Shown here: one piece after another, positions 11,801 to 25,200 of the stretch
Numbering within the stretch: the first letter of the stretch is position 1
Layout of the letters: the number at the start of each line of letters is the position of its first letter
The notes under the pieces: model-generated
Database searches by the model: none
What the model was told of the DNA's origin: nothing
What the model saw: the letters and a program-made list of their open reading frames with translations, nothing else
From: Dirofilaria immitis
Taxonomy: Eukaryota > Nematoda > Chromadorea > Rhabditida > Onchocercidae
NCBI GenBank assembly: GCA_024305405.1
Contig: JAKNDB010000088.1
Span: 2,250,001-2,314,000, forward strand
Direction of reading: 5' to 3'
DNA: 64,000 nt
Program-made: the position numbers and the translations under genes

Positions 11801-14800
11801 ATTATCATTACCTAAATGTAAGTTAGACATTATTCTTATCATTTTCGTATCAGCATCAACAATTCAAATATTGCTGATATATGCATATATCATAGCAATG
11901 ATTGGCTAATCAATGTAGTAGTACAAGAAGTAGTTTTTCTTTTTTTTTCTCTCTCTTTCTTAAAATGATATTGAATTCGTCCTTGAAATAGCCATCACAT
12001 TACAAAAGAAAATGATAGGGTTACGGTAATTGCTTTTTTTTTTTAATTCACCGCTGGAAGTTAATCGTTTTGGTGTGAATTTTCCTCCTTTTTTTTTTGA
12101 GGAATTTTATTGACAAAATTGAAATGGTAGAATAGATGGATAATTAGAGGGAACGGAAAAAGAAAGGAGAGAGAAAGAATGAAAAGATAAAATTTGCGTG
12201 AAATTTGAATGCTAAAAAAATAAATGCAAATTTGTTGTGTCATTAATGAGAGAAAATAATTGAAAAGAAAAGTTTAATTTAATTTATATCAAAGCAATAT
12301 TGCCTAATTTGTTTATTTATTTATTTAAATTTCATTTTTTTATTTATTTATTTTTAATTTCTAAAAGTTTAATTTTTCTTTAATCTTTCCTTTCTTCCAT
12401 AAGTAATATTAAGCAATAAATGAGTAAAAATATTAAGTATTATTATTTTTAATTCCAAAAACAAAAGAAAATTAATAAAATTATTTTTGAAATTTTAAAA
12501 AAGAATTTTTGTTTTAATTTAAAAAATTTATTTAAAAAATTTTTTTGTAAATATATAAACAAATAATAGCAACAACAACAATTTTTATGATACTGTAATC
12601 GTTTTAAATTGTAATCGAAACGGTTATTCTTATTTTCGTAAGTGCTAAAATTCTTTATTTTCTTATTTGAAATATTTTTAGATAATATTTTTTTGAAATT
12701 TAAAATAGAGAAATGGAATTTATTAATTAAAATTAAATTTATTAATTAAAATACAAATTTATAATTTCAATAAATGATTGTAAATCATTTTTACGACTTA
12801 TTTATTATAATCAAATTATTCCTTTTTTTGTGGCTTGAAAAATTACAGTACGGTATGAATTAATTTTGCTATACGATATCAAAAATTAAAATTATAGCTG
12901 ATAAAAATTTATTTAAATTTTTGTCTTCAATTAATTTCTTATATTTTTATAATATATGAGTTTTATATGTGCTTATACTTATTAAATTAATCATTTCGAA
13001 TTTTTTCATCTCTTTTTTTTCCTTCCTTTTCTTGACTTTTTTCATTTTCTTTAAAAAATTTTGTGATTTTATAATTATTCATTCAGAAATTCTTTTCAAC
13101 TGTTTTAGTGATAAATTGATAATAGTTTGATAAATTGGAATAGTATAAAATTGAATTGAAATATTGGCTAATTTGATAGATTGATCAACTTTAAACATAA
13201 TTTAATTGGCTGAAAATTTGTATTTTAGTTGATAAATATATTTTTGGATAATTCGTAAATGATCAAAATGATGTACTTAAATAAATCAATTCTTTTTCTC
13301 ATTTCATCTTCTCCGATTTATTTGTTCAATTGTTCATTTTGATCGATTTTAACAAACTGTTTTTATTTTTAAAGTTTTACGAATAATATCAATTCGATTT
13401 CTAATAGTATTTTGATTATATATTATTTTATTAAAAATTTATTTCAATTTAAATTTAAAAATTTGGATTAATTTTATAATTGTTTGATAATTGCTTAACA
13501 TTTTGTTAATTGAACTTTTCAAGAAAAAAAAGATTAAGATTTTTTCTTATAAGATATCAAATCTTATTGATTTTTATAAATTAACTTTTTAAATATTCTA
13601 TTTTTGCCTAAATAAAATTTTCAAGAATTTTGATATGATATATATAATTTAACAATTTTAATTTCTAATTATATTTCTTTAATAATTAAATGAAGTATGA
13701 TTGTTCGATTTTGAATACTTGATTAATTAGTATTACTATCATTATTCGAATAAGTTTTGACAATTGAAAAAAAAATCTTTTTAAATTAAAATTGAAAATT
13801 AATTTGTAATCCGTCTTGAATTAAAAAGAAAAAAAAACATTGATAATATCTCTTCTCTCTTCTCTTTCATTTTTTTCCTTCTTTTTTTTTTCTATTTATT
13901 TGATAACTTTTTAATTGTCTTATTTTTGTAAAGTTTTAATTTCTAAGCAAAATTTCATTTAAAATAATAAATTGAATTTGCAGTGATGCTAGCATATTTT
14001 GTATAAATAAATATATTTTATTTATTTAATTAATTGATTTAATTTCCTATTAATTTATAATTTTCTCTTTAAAAAATTCTTTTATAAATAATTAATTTTT
14101 ATTTTCTCTTTTTGTTATTGTTTCTTTTTTTTTATTTTAGCATCCATATCCATCCGAAGATCAAAAAAGCAACTTGCGCATGAAACTGGCTTAACAATAC
14201 TGCAAGTTAATAATTGGTTAGTATTTTTCTTTTCTTCCTTTTCAAATTTATTCTAATTTTTTTTTCAATGATTACTGTAACATTTTGTAGATGATAATGT
14301 AATGAAATAAAATTTTTATGAATTTTCTGAATAAATTTTTTTATTATACACTCTATTATTGTATCGTAATCGTAGTATTTTCATTTAATATCTGTTTAGT
14401 ATTTAAATTATACTAATATCAATCATTCATTTCCATTGAAAAAAAAAACGGATTATTTTATTTGTTGCATAATTTTGCAGATATATTACTATTATTAATT
14501 AAATTTCATATATAAAAATTAGACGTATTAATTTGAATTAAGTTAGTAAAAATGTATAAGAATATATTAATATCAACTATAAGAATTAGATATATTAATA
14601 TCAACTATAATAATTAGATATATTAATATCAACTATAATAATTAGATATATTAATATCAACTATAAGAATTAGATATATTAATATCAACTATAAGAATTA
14701 GATATATTAATATCAACTATAATAATTAGATATATTAATATCAACTATAAGAATTAGATATATTAATATCAAATGTATAAAAATTGGGTATATTAATTTC

Positions 14801-15603
14801 AATTAAATCGTTTTTATTCAAAGTTTTTCATCATAAATTTTATTTATAACCTAAAAATTAGAATTTTTAGGTTATAAAAATATATATGTATGCGTATATT
14901 AATGTTATTTATTTATTTGATGAAATATAAAAATTAAATTTAGCTTTGATTATTGCTGATTTTATTGCTCTTATCGTTTTGATTATGATAGATGCTATTT
15001 GGGTAAACTTATTTCAGTTAGTTCAGTCATATGGATTGCTTTTAATTAAAATTGAAATTATATATTTGGGAAAAGGCAATTTAAATTAATACTAAATTAT
15101 AAAATTTAATAATTTATTCAAATTTTATCTTTAAACGATAAGAAAAATAATTTTACTTTCAATAGATGAACAGATGATTTGTAAGAAAAAAAAGAAATGA
15201 AATAAAAAAATGAGGAAAAAGAAAATTGAAGAAAAAGGAAGATGAAAATGATGATGCATTAGGATAATGAAAATGGATGGTTATATGATCACATGTTAAT
15301 TACTTGTTTCCATATATATACATTGTATCCTCTCATTCCTTTTTTCCTTTTTTCTTTTTTTTCTTTTTTTTTTTAATTTATAGGATGATAGATTGAGTGA
15401 CAGTTGCGATATGGTACCTATCTATCAGTCGAGGAAAACTAGGTCATACTAAATATAGCTTTTATTGATTTGTGGAATATGAGGAAAAAAAATGAAAGCA
15501 GTCAATTTTGAGGGATAATTTTTTCATTTTTTTTCTTTTCAAACCAATAACTGGGTTTTTTATTTCCACGATTCAATCATATTATATCATTTATCAATAA
15601 ATT

Positions 15604-15639
<36 letters not shown>

Positions 15640-17099
15640 GAGAGAGCTGGGAGTTCATAAATTCTTACTCTATGGGAAAAAAGAAAGGTAAAAAGTCATA
15701 TTAGATAAATAATATATCGAGAAAGAGTCGGGAGTTCATGAATTTTTTTTTTTGAGAAACGAGAAAGCAAGAAAGAAAAGGAAATTAAAAATTAGAGGAA
15801 AAAAAGAGATAAATAAATGAATAAATAAGATGAGAAAAAAGGATGAAATTAAAGGAAAGAAAATTTTTAAATGAAATTCAATATTTTATATTAAATAAAA
15901 GAAAATTTCCAAAATAACAAAGAATGGATGTTTAAAATAAGTTTCACATAAATCATTCCAAATCATAAAAAATATTTATGAGAAATATATATGAATAGAA
16001 ATTTAGGTGAAAGTTTTGATTTATCAATGTTTCTTTTTATTTCGAATTATTTATTATTACTTTTTTCCTAAATTTATTACTCGACAAATATTTCAATTAT
16101 TTCAAATTCAAATAGTTATAATAATTCTTCTCGACGAATTTTACAACATTAAGTTTATTTTAAATTTTGAATATTCCTTAGACGAAATAACTTTCAATTT
16201 CAAATTTAAATTCAAATATTTCAAAGTTTTATTTAAAATAATTTCCCATTTTGTTTTATTTTTAATTTTTGAATTTATTTTGTTATAATTTAACAAATTT
16301 TATTTATTGATCTTTTAATTATGAAATTATCGTATTTTTCATTTTATTTCATTTTTGGGAATAATATTTAGTAGGAATAATTTAGGATAATTATTATGAC
16401 AATTATAGAGTCGTTTATCGAAATTGGATACAACTATAAGATTATCTGATTTTGTAGCAAATACGATAAATACTATATAATTTGGAAGGATAATTATATT
16501 ATCTGATTATTGTTCAATAGGCTAAAGATGTGTCCTTTTATCATTATAAAGATTAGATTATTATAGAGGTATCATTAATTAATTTTTATCATTTTATCAA
16601 TTTTTAATTTAAATTTTTAAAATATATAAAATTGTAAATTTCTTATCATTTCTATTATTTAAGTTTTTATAAAATTTAAATAACAATTTTTGCAAATTTT
16701 AAATATAAGAATTTATTCTTTTTATGTCACTTTTTTTTAATTTTAAATTTTAATAATTTTATTCAAATTTGTTATTGATAGCTTCTGAAAGATTGATTTG
16801 CTAAATAGCTAATAGATGGAATCGAGTAATTATCCTATTATACGGTACATAGAGTGCCAAAGCCGGTTAAATTGAAGTGGTATTCATATACATAGAAATA
16901 GATATATTAGTTGTTAGGCTATTTTCGAGAATCGATCTCAATTATTCGAATGTCATTTATATCCAAAATAATTATTTGATCTCAATTTTGAATAATGGAT
17001 AAAATAGATGAATGGCAAATACTTTTCCGTTTATTTAGTATTTTAAAATGTTACTTTTATTTTATTTTATTGATTATAAAGTTGATAAAGAACGGGGAG

Positions 17100-17130
<31 letters not shown>

Positions 17131-19233
17131 ATATGTATATACATAACAATTGATTAATTGAAAGAAAATTAAATTTTAACTTTTAAAAAGGTTTCATTTG
17201 GAAAGTTTAATAAAATGAGCAATTAACTTTTCCACATATTTGATATTAAAAATTTTACTTTTCTTCTATTACATTGATTAAAATGATAAAAAAAAAAAGA
17301 GAGGCAGCAAAGAGAAATATACATACATATATATTTATAAGAAATAGAACTGATTAGAAGAGTAAAAAAGTTAATAAAATAAAAGGCTTGAAAATTTTTC
17401 ATCATTTACAATATCAATTGATTCTGTAAATGTTATCATCATAACTCTTTTATTTATTGATTAAAATGATAAATAAACGAAAAGGAACATATACATATTT
17501 GCTTATTTTTAAAAATAAGATTCATTGAAAGAAAACACAATAAAATTTTAATTTTTTCTAAAAATTTTATTGCAAAACTGACGAATAAAAAAATTTATCA
17601 TTTGACGATTAGTATGATAACAATGATAAGCAATAATAAATTGAAATGGATTATTCCAAACTAATGATGAAAATTGGAATTAAATTGTGGAGAAAATTTA
17701 ATCATCGATTACAATTTAGCATACAAATATTATCATACTTCGTACCATAAATCTTATCATACTGATGGAACTTAGAAATACTCCAATATAAACAGTACAA
17801 TAGATATTTTTTTATGAATTTATGCTTAACAACCTAGAAATACTGTAATATATTCATAAATAATTTATTAAAAATTATTCTTTCCTCTAAAAATTTATTT
17901 TATAATTTCATATAAAATTACAAATAAATTTTATAAAATATTTTCCGTTATTTTGATTAAATTTTATATATTTAATTAATAAATTATTATTGGATGAAAA
18001 GAAATATGAGAAAATTTTAAAATTTGAAAAGAAAAAGGAAAAGTAAATCGAAAAATCAATTTTATATTATATTTTATTTCGATTAAATTGATTTCAGACT
18101 TTCTTTCTTTTTATTTTCTTTTGCAATTTTTTTCATTTTATTATTTTTATTTTCAAAAATATCGAATGAGCAGCTAATAGTATTTAATATTAATAATTAT
18201 TGCATTAAAATTTTTAATGAAATTAAATAATGCAAAATTATTTAGAAAGTAATACTTAGAAATTAACTCAATAAGAAATATGTTTTATTTTTGAAGAATT
18301 ATATATATTTTTTTTTAATCATACAAATATTTCTCTTGTAGTTAATAACACTCCATAATTAATTTTTCATGATTAACATATAGGTAAGCAGTAATTAAAT
18401 ACTTGAATTGTATTGGGAAAAAAGAAATATTGAAACTAGTTTATTTAATTACTACTGTACTTGCTTTACTTCATTTCAATTTCTTTCATTTTTTTCTTTG
18501 ATTTTCTTCCGTCTTTGAATTCATTTTAATTATTATATTTGAGTTTTTGTTGTTCAATTTTTTTATTTTTTATTTTCACTTACTTATTATTTATTTTATT
18601 AGTTACCAAGCAACTGCTCGTATAACAAATTTATAATAACGATATTAAATTCCATTATAAATATTTCTATTACTAATTAAAAGATTTGAAAATATTTTCA
18701 ATTCACACTTTCAATGTGTTTCTTTCTATCCTTATCAGTTTGCTTTTTTTTATTTCAGTAAAATTTAAAATTTAATTTTTATATCCAACAATATTTCATA
18801 TATTTCATTGCTATTAATTTAATTATTCGTTTATTTATTACAATTATTTTATAGGTAATTTATACGAAAAAAAAAGATTAGTTTAATTTTTATTTTATCA
18901 CATTATTTGATAATAATATTTTTTTAATTTAGTATTATATATTTAGTTAACAATCAGAATAATTTCTTGTTTACATCTTATTATTTGTTGTTATTATTTG
19001 TTTGTCGATTTATCTATTTATTTATTTATTTATTCATTTGTTCATTATTTATTTATTGAATTGTTTTTGTTGCATCGATTTTTTAATTTACCATATCTTT
19101 TTTAATATTATTTTTCATTTTTATCATATTTCATTTCAATTCAGTTCTTTACTTCCATTACATCTATCATATAACAACATTATCATTATTTATTATAGTA
19201 CAATATATTATATTAATAGCATGATAATATTAA

Positions 19234-19264
<31 letters not shown>

Positions 19265-22200
19265 GTTATTATTATTATTATTATTGTTATTATTATTAAT
19301 TGTCATTCATAATGATAAATTATTTTTCATTTTATTTTAATAAAAGTAACAGTTAAAGAAAAAGTATATTTTTTAAGTCAATTCTCGTTTTTTTTTCTTT
19401 TTTCTCTTAATATTATTATTTATTAGCACTATCATCACCGCTATCATTTATCATCAACATTATTATCATTATAAACAATAATAACATTTTTTTATCAATT
19501 TTCATTTCTATTCTTTTTTCTTTTTCTCATATTATTTAGTATTATTTATTATTGCTATCATTAATTCAGTATCATCATCACCATCATCATCATCATCATC
19601 ATCATTATCATCATCATCATCATCAGTAGCAATAGCAATAATAGCAATAATAATAATAAAAATAATAGGAAAGAAAGCAATATATATATATATTATAATA
19701 GATCGATTTCTGTCAAGGAGAATTTTTCGAAAGATTGCAAATCTATTTCTTTTTCTTTTTCTCATATTTAGTATTATTTATTATTATTATTATTATTGCT
19801 ATCGTTATCATCAATTCAATATCATCATCACCACTATCATCATCATCATTATTATCATCAATAGTAATAGCGATAGCAATAATAATAATAACAATAATAG
19901 AGAAGAAAGCAATACATATATATATATATATATTATAATGGATCGATTTCTGTCTAGGAAAACTTTTCAAGAGATTGCAAATCACACCGTATGATTGATG
20001 AGGTTCGTTGTTTGGATGGAAAAGAGACCTTGGAATGGATGATGGAGGGAGCAGCAATAGAAGATAGGGAGAGGAAATGCGGATGATAGGAAAAAGGATT
20101 TATAAGAACACACCGTTCTTTTCCTCAGCTGTTCATACTGTATCCTTCTTTACCTCTCTTTATCATCTTCATTCTTTCTCTTTCAATAATTTTAAAATAA
20201 TCCTTTTGTCTTTCATTTTACATTTCTAAAATTTTCCTCCCAATCTCTGCAAACAGATTTTTGAATTGGTTGATTAACAAACAAATACATTTGGGATTTA
20301 TAATATGCAACTGTTACGGTGATATCTACATCTATATCTATATCTATATCTATATTTATAAGACAGATCGAAATGAAGATGAAGAATATATAAGAATTTT
20401 CCATAAAAATTCTCTTGGGAAAGAAAAAGTGAGGGTAGAAGAGAGAGAGAGATGGAGAGAGAGAGAGAGAGAGGAAGAGAATGATACAAAATAAAGTTAA
20501 AAGATAATACCATATTTGAGGATTTGCATCATTTTTTTGTCGTATGATTATCTAAAAGCAAAATCCCTGAAATATGAAAGGATATTATCAGATGGTACTT
20601 TAAACGGATATATGAAAAGGATGGAAAATTGATGAAACGACGGTCGAATAAGGTTTTATAATATGGCGGAGAGAAAGAGAGAGAGGGAGAGAAAAGGATT
20701 GAAAGAGAAAAGAGATTTTCCGATTGTGAGCTGTCACAGAGTTCATTTTAAGCAAAGGAGGAAGCAGCCTTGAAAATGATTGATTATCGCAGCTGTCGAA
20801 GGGAAAGAAAATGTTGGGAAGAGGAGAGAAATAAGCGAGGAGATGGAAGAGAAGAACGAAATTGGGAAAAATTTTTAAAATATTTTGGGGAAAATAAGTT
20901 AGAGAAGAAGTAAAAAAAGGTTGATGATGTTGATGGTGATAACAATGATGATGATGATGGTGATGGCGATGATAATGATAATAATAGATAGTATCAAAAA
21001 GAGAAGAAGAGAAAGAGAGAGGAAAAGGAAGAAAGTAAAAAAAATTGTTCGTCTTCTGAGTTTATATTTTAAAAGTTTTTTGATTAAAATTGAAACCAAT
21101 TCTTGAGGGGTTTTTCTTTTTCTTTCTCTCTCTCCTATTCATTTATTATTTCTTTTTCTATGGTCTCTTTCTAATCGTATTCTTTAAAATATTTTTTTAT
21201 TTTTTCCTTTGCTTAAACATTTTCTGATAAATTTATATTTTGCAAAGAAAACGAGGGTGATAAGGAAAAAGAAAAAGAAAGAGAAAGAGGAAAAGGAGAT
21301 TCTTGCAAAAAAAAACGACTTGTTATTTCTATCAAAACAACTGAGGTGAGAAGCTTAGTAATTAGGAATAATCGTTGCGAGAAAAAGAAAATGAAAATCT
21401 CGAGAAAAATCCCGAGGAAAAAGAACAATTTTACGGAACAGCTATCTTCTATTATTGCGTATGAATTTTGATATATTAATTAATCATTTAGCAATAAATA
21501 TATTTTAAAAATAAAAATTATAATTAAACGATTTTGCAAAAATATTCGATTATATTAGTACTTCAAATAATTATATATTTTTGAGGGATAATTTTTGGTT
21601 TAAAAAGAAAATGTGAAAATTTAGTTTTAACTATAAAATATGTTAGAATGCAACGATTGAAATGATAACATTTCATTTCCCTTTGGGAATTTATTTTTAA
21701 AAATGAAACAATCAAAAATCATTTTGGATTTCTGATTTTTGTTCTTTCTTTTTCATCCAATCACTTTTATTTTATTTCTTTCTTGAAAAAAAAGTATGAA
21801 AATTTTTCGTTTTTAAACGATGGTTTTTTTTTCGTTTATCGAGACTGATCAAAATATATTTTAATTTCTTCGAGAATAATAGTCAAATTTTTATCATTTT
21901 CAGGGGAAAAAACGAGTTTAAAAAACTTTATAAGTTAAATTATGAATAAAATGAGATAGAATTATTTATAATATATTAAAAATTTTTTAAATTTAAAAAT
22001 AAAAAAGAAGAAAAAAATGAGTTATAAATATAATATATTTTTAAAATATTTCTGTTAGCTAAATAATATGCAAAAAAAATGAGAAAATATGAAAAGAGAA
22101 ATTTTTCCTAAAAAAATAAAGTAATTATTTTATGAAATATATCTTATTTTATTTGTTAAAAAGAAGAAATTACAAAATTATGAAATAATATACTAACATA

Positions 22201-25200
22201 ATATTCAGTTATTTAATTTATTAATCATAAAAATTACATCATTTCCTGAGATTATATATTTATTTTATTAACCTTCGAGAATGAGACTATTAAATATAAA
22301 GTAGTCCTATTTTATGGATAAATTTTAGTACGGTATGGATAGCTAATAAATTATATTAGAAAAAATTTATAGTTTGATTTTTGGTTAAGATTAATGAATT
22401 TTTATTGGATTAATGAAACAATGATCGAAAACGAATAATTCAAGTTTCCAGGAGAAGTAATAAATTATTTATATGAAGGCACTGATAAGCAATTAATATA
22501 TTATCAATTTTCCATTTAAGTAATTTATGATTATTTAATAATTTCTTCCTTCCTCACTTTTCTTTTCTCTATTATACTGTATGCATCTTCAATTTTATGC
22601 AATCATATGATCTCATACTATATTGAAATGAATGGATCATTCCATTTTTTTCAATATATTATTTGTGAAATGAACACTGATAAAATGAGTGAATCAGAGT
22701 GATTGAATTAAAATGGTTATGGATGATATATACTGTATTTGAATGAATAAACATGAATGATAATGAATATGTTTTTTGTGTAATTTATGGAATTAGCAAA
22801 TCAAAATGGAATAAATGAATTAATTAAAATGAAATGAATTTTTTTTGGACGAATGAATGAATTGAAATGGAATGAATTGAATGAACGAATTGAAATGAAT
22901 GAATTGAAATGGAATGAATTGAATGAACGAATTGAAATGAATGAATTGAAATGGATAATTGAACGAATGGATTGAAATGGCTGAATGAATTAACTGAATG
23001 AATTGAAGTGGAATTAATTGAAATGGATGAGTGAATGAATTAATGAGTGAATGAACGAATTGTGAATAAATTGGATAGACTGATGAATTAAATGACTGAA
23101 TTGTAAATGGATAAATGGATGAATTGGAATGAGCTGAAGTAGAGTGAATTAGATGAATGAATTGAAATGGATAAATGAATAAATAATGAATGAATTAAAA
23201 TAATTATGAATATATTTTCTGCTATGTTATATATATGATTATTTTCTGCATTACATAAATTATTTTGCAACTATTTTAAGTAAACTTTATAGCTATCACA
23301 AAATCATTTTTATTCATTTTCTTGGCACATTTTATGTTTATAGGTATCATCGGTTAGATATATTACTGCTGTTACTATCAAATGATATATTATTTACAGA
23401 AGAAGTATGAGAAGGAGTCATTTTATGAGGGTAATAAAATTAGATCTTATGGCATCTCATTTAATAGATAACGGATGGATTATGAAGTTATGGGGAAGGA
23501 TAAACAAGTTCTAAGTTGGAAAGATGATGAATGGAAATAGATGAAAGTTTTGTTGTTAAAAAAATTTACGCAAAAAATAAATAGATAATAATATTATTGA
23601 TAATAGTTGCAATTTATAAAACATAAACGATTTTAACTTTTAAGATTTTATAGCTTATCGAATTTGTGAAGTTTAAATTTTATAGATATGATATTATGAT
23701 ATCAATGAATAGCATATAATGTTAATATAATTTATAAAATAAGAAAATCATTGGATTTAAAAATATGAATTTGATAAGTATAATATTGTAATATTTATGA
23801 TAACAATAGATTAAAATGCATTATAAGATTTTGAATAATTAAACTTTAATATTATGAGCTCACAGAAGTAAAAAAATTTAAACTTTGAAATTTATAAAAA
23901 TTAAGTTTATCAATGATACCATGGTATCTATGATGGCATTTATTATTAAATTTTATGAAGTTTGAGTAAAAAATTTGAGCTTCAAAACTTTGATATTAGA
24001 AAAAAAGTAACCTATAGATTTTAACTTTTATTAATTACATAATAATAACAATAACAACAGCTACAACTTTTATAATTTAAGAAAAAATATTTATAAAATT
24101 TAAACTTTATGAATGTTTTATTTACAAAGTTTAAAGGTCATAGAATATACGCAATTTCTAGAAAATAATTACTTAATCGTTTTTGCCATTATGTATGATT
24201 AGGAAAAAAAAGAAATCATTAAGAATAATTTGATGTAGTTAAGAGTAGGAAACGGAAGAAAACTTTTTAAACTGATTAACCTTTGCCCTTTATGTTATCA
24301 TGTGCTGTTTGAAAATGCTATCAAATAAAGAAAAGTTAGATTTCATTAGAACTAATTTATAATTTTTTTGTTAGATTTGTTGGAATCGAATTTAAATTTT
24401 AATCAAATTTGAATTTAAATAATTATTAGGATAATAGGAGGAAAAAATTACATTTATTCAAAGAATTTATAGTAAATTCAAAATTTACTTATATATGTGT
24501 AATTAATTATCAGATTTAAGCTGTTTATGAATAAAATGAATTCAAATTTAAATCGAATTCGAATTTTAATTAGAAAAGCTAATGGGGAATTGTTTTTTTG
24601 CGAAATAATCATTGATAATTAATTTACTTATAGGTTTATCAATGCTAGGCGAAGGATTGTTCAACCGATGATTGATCAAAGTAATCGTGCCGGTCGACCA
24701 AATGGTGTCAGTGTTTTTAAAAATAGGAGGAGGAAAAGCAGCGGTCAAAGTCCTGGTCCATCACCTGGTCAGCTCTTTTTTTTCGGAGAGAAATGACTTA
24801 ATTTGTAATCGAAAGATTTAAATTTAAATTCAAACTTTTAAATTTGAAACCATTTCTTTTTATCATATTGCGAAGCGTAATATTTAATATTAGAAATAGC
24901 GAAAGTAAAATAATTTTTTTAATGTCTGAATTAATGGCATTAAAAACGTATTTTCTTTTTTACCTAAGTTTCATATTAATAATCGAAAGTAATTGTTTCA
25001 TTTTAATTAATTTCTTATATTTTTAAATTTGAAATAATTTTTTTCATCAATATTATATGCGATGATACTAAAATAAATTGTGTTGCTTTTAAATATGAGT
25101 ATAATATTTCATTTTATCTTCATAAATCAAGTATCAATCTCATTTTATCTTCATAAATCAAGTATCAATCAATTAAATCTATTGATTTAATTGATTGATA

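Larger units (their letters stand above)
14217..24633 (+). other. unc-62 10.4 kb intron inside the homeodomain
   Basis: This intron separates the third-helix Trp from FINARR. It contains the 28-bp tandem repeat at 14559-14772, TA runs near 15606-15637 and 17104-17132, a TTA array at 19226-19300, a duplicated block at 19508-19985, GA-rich stretches at 20436-20475 and 20660-20720, and GAATGA-type repeats at 22640-23200. A less AT-rich part around 20000-20900 could hold regulatory sites. No exon was recognised. Confidence 0.8.

Noticed and set aside
19743..20057. Minus-strand frame of 104 codons with Asp and Ile runs
   Set aside because: It is made by the duplicated CAT/AAT block inside a unc-62 intron.
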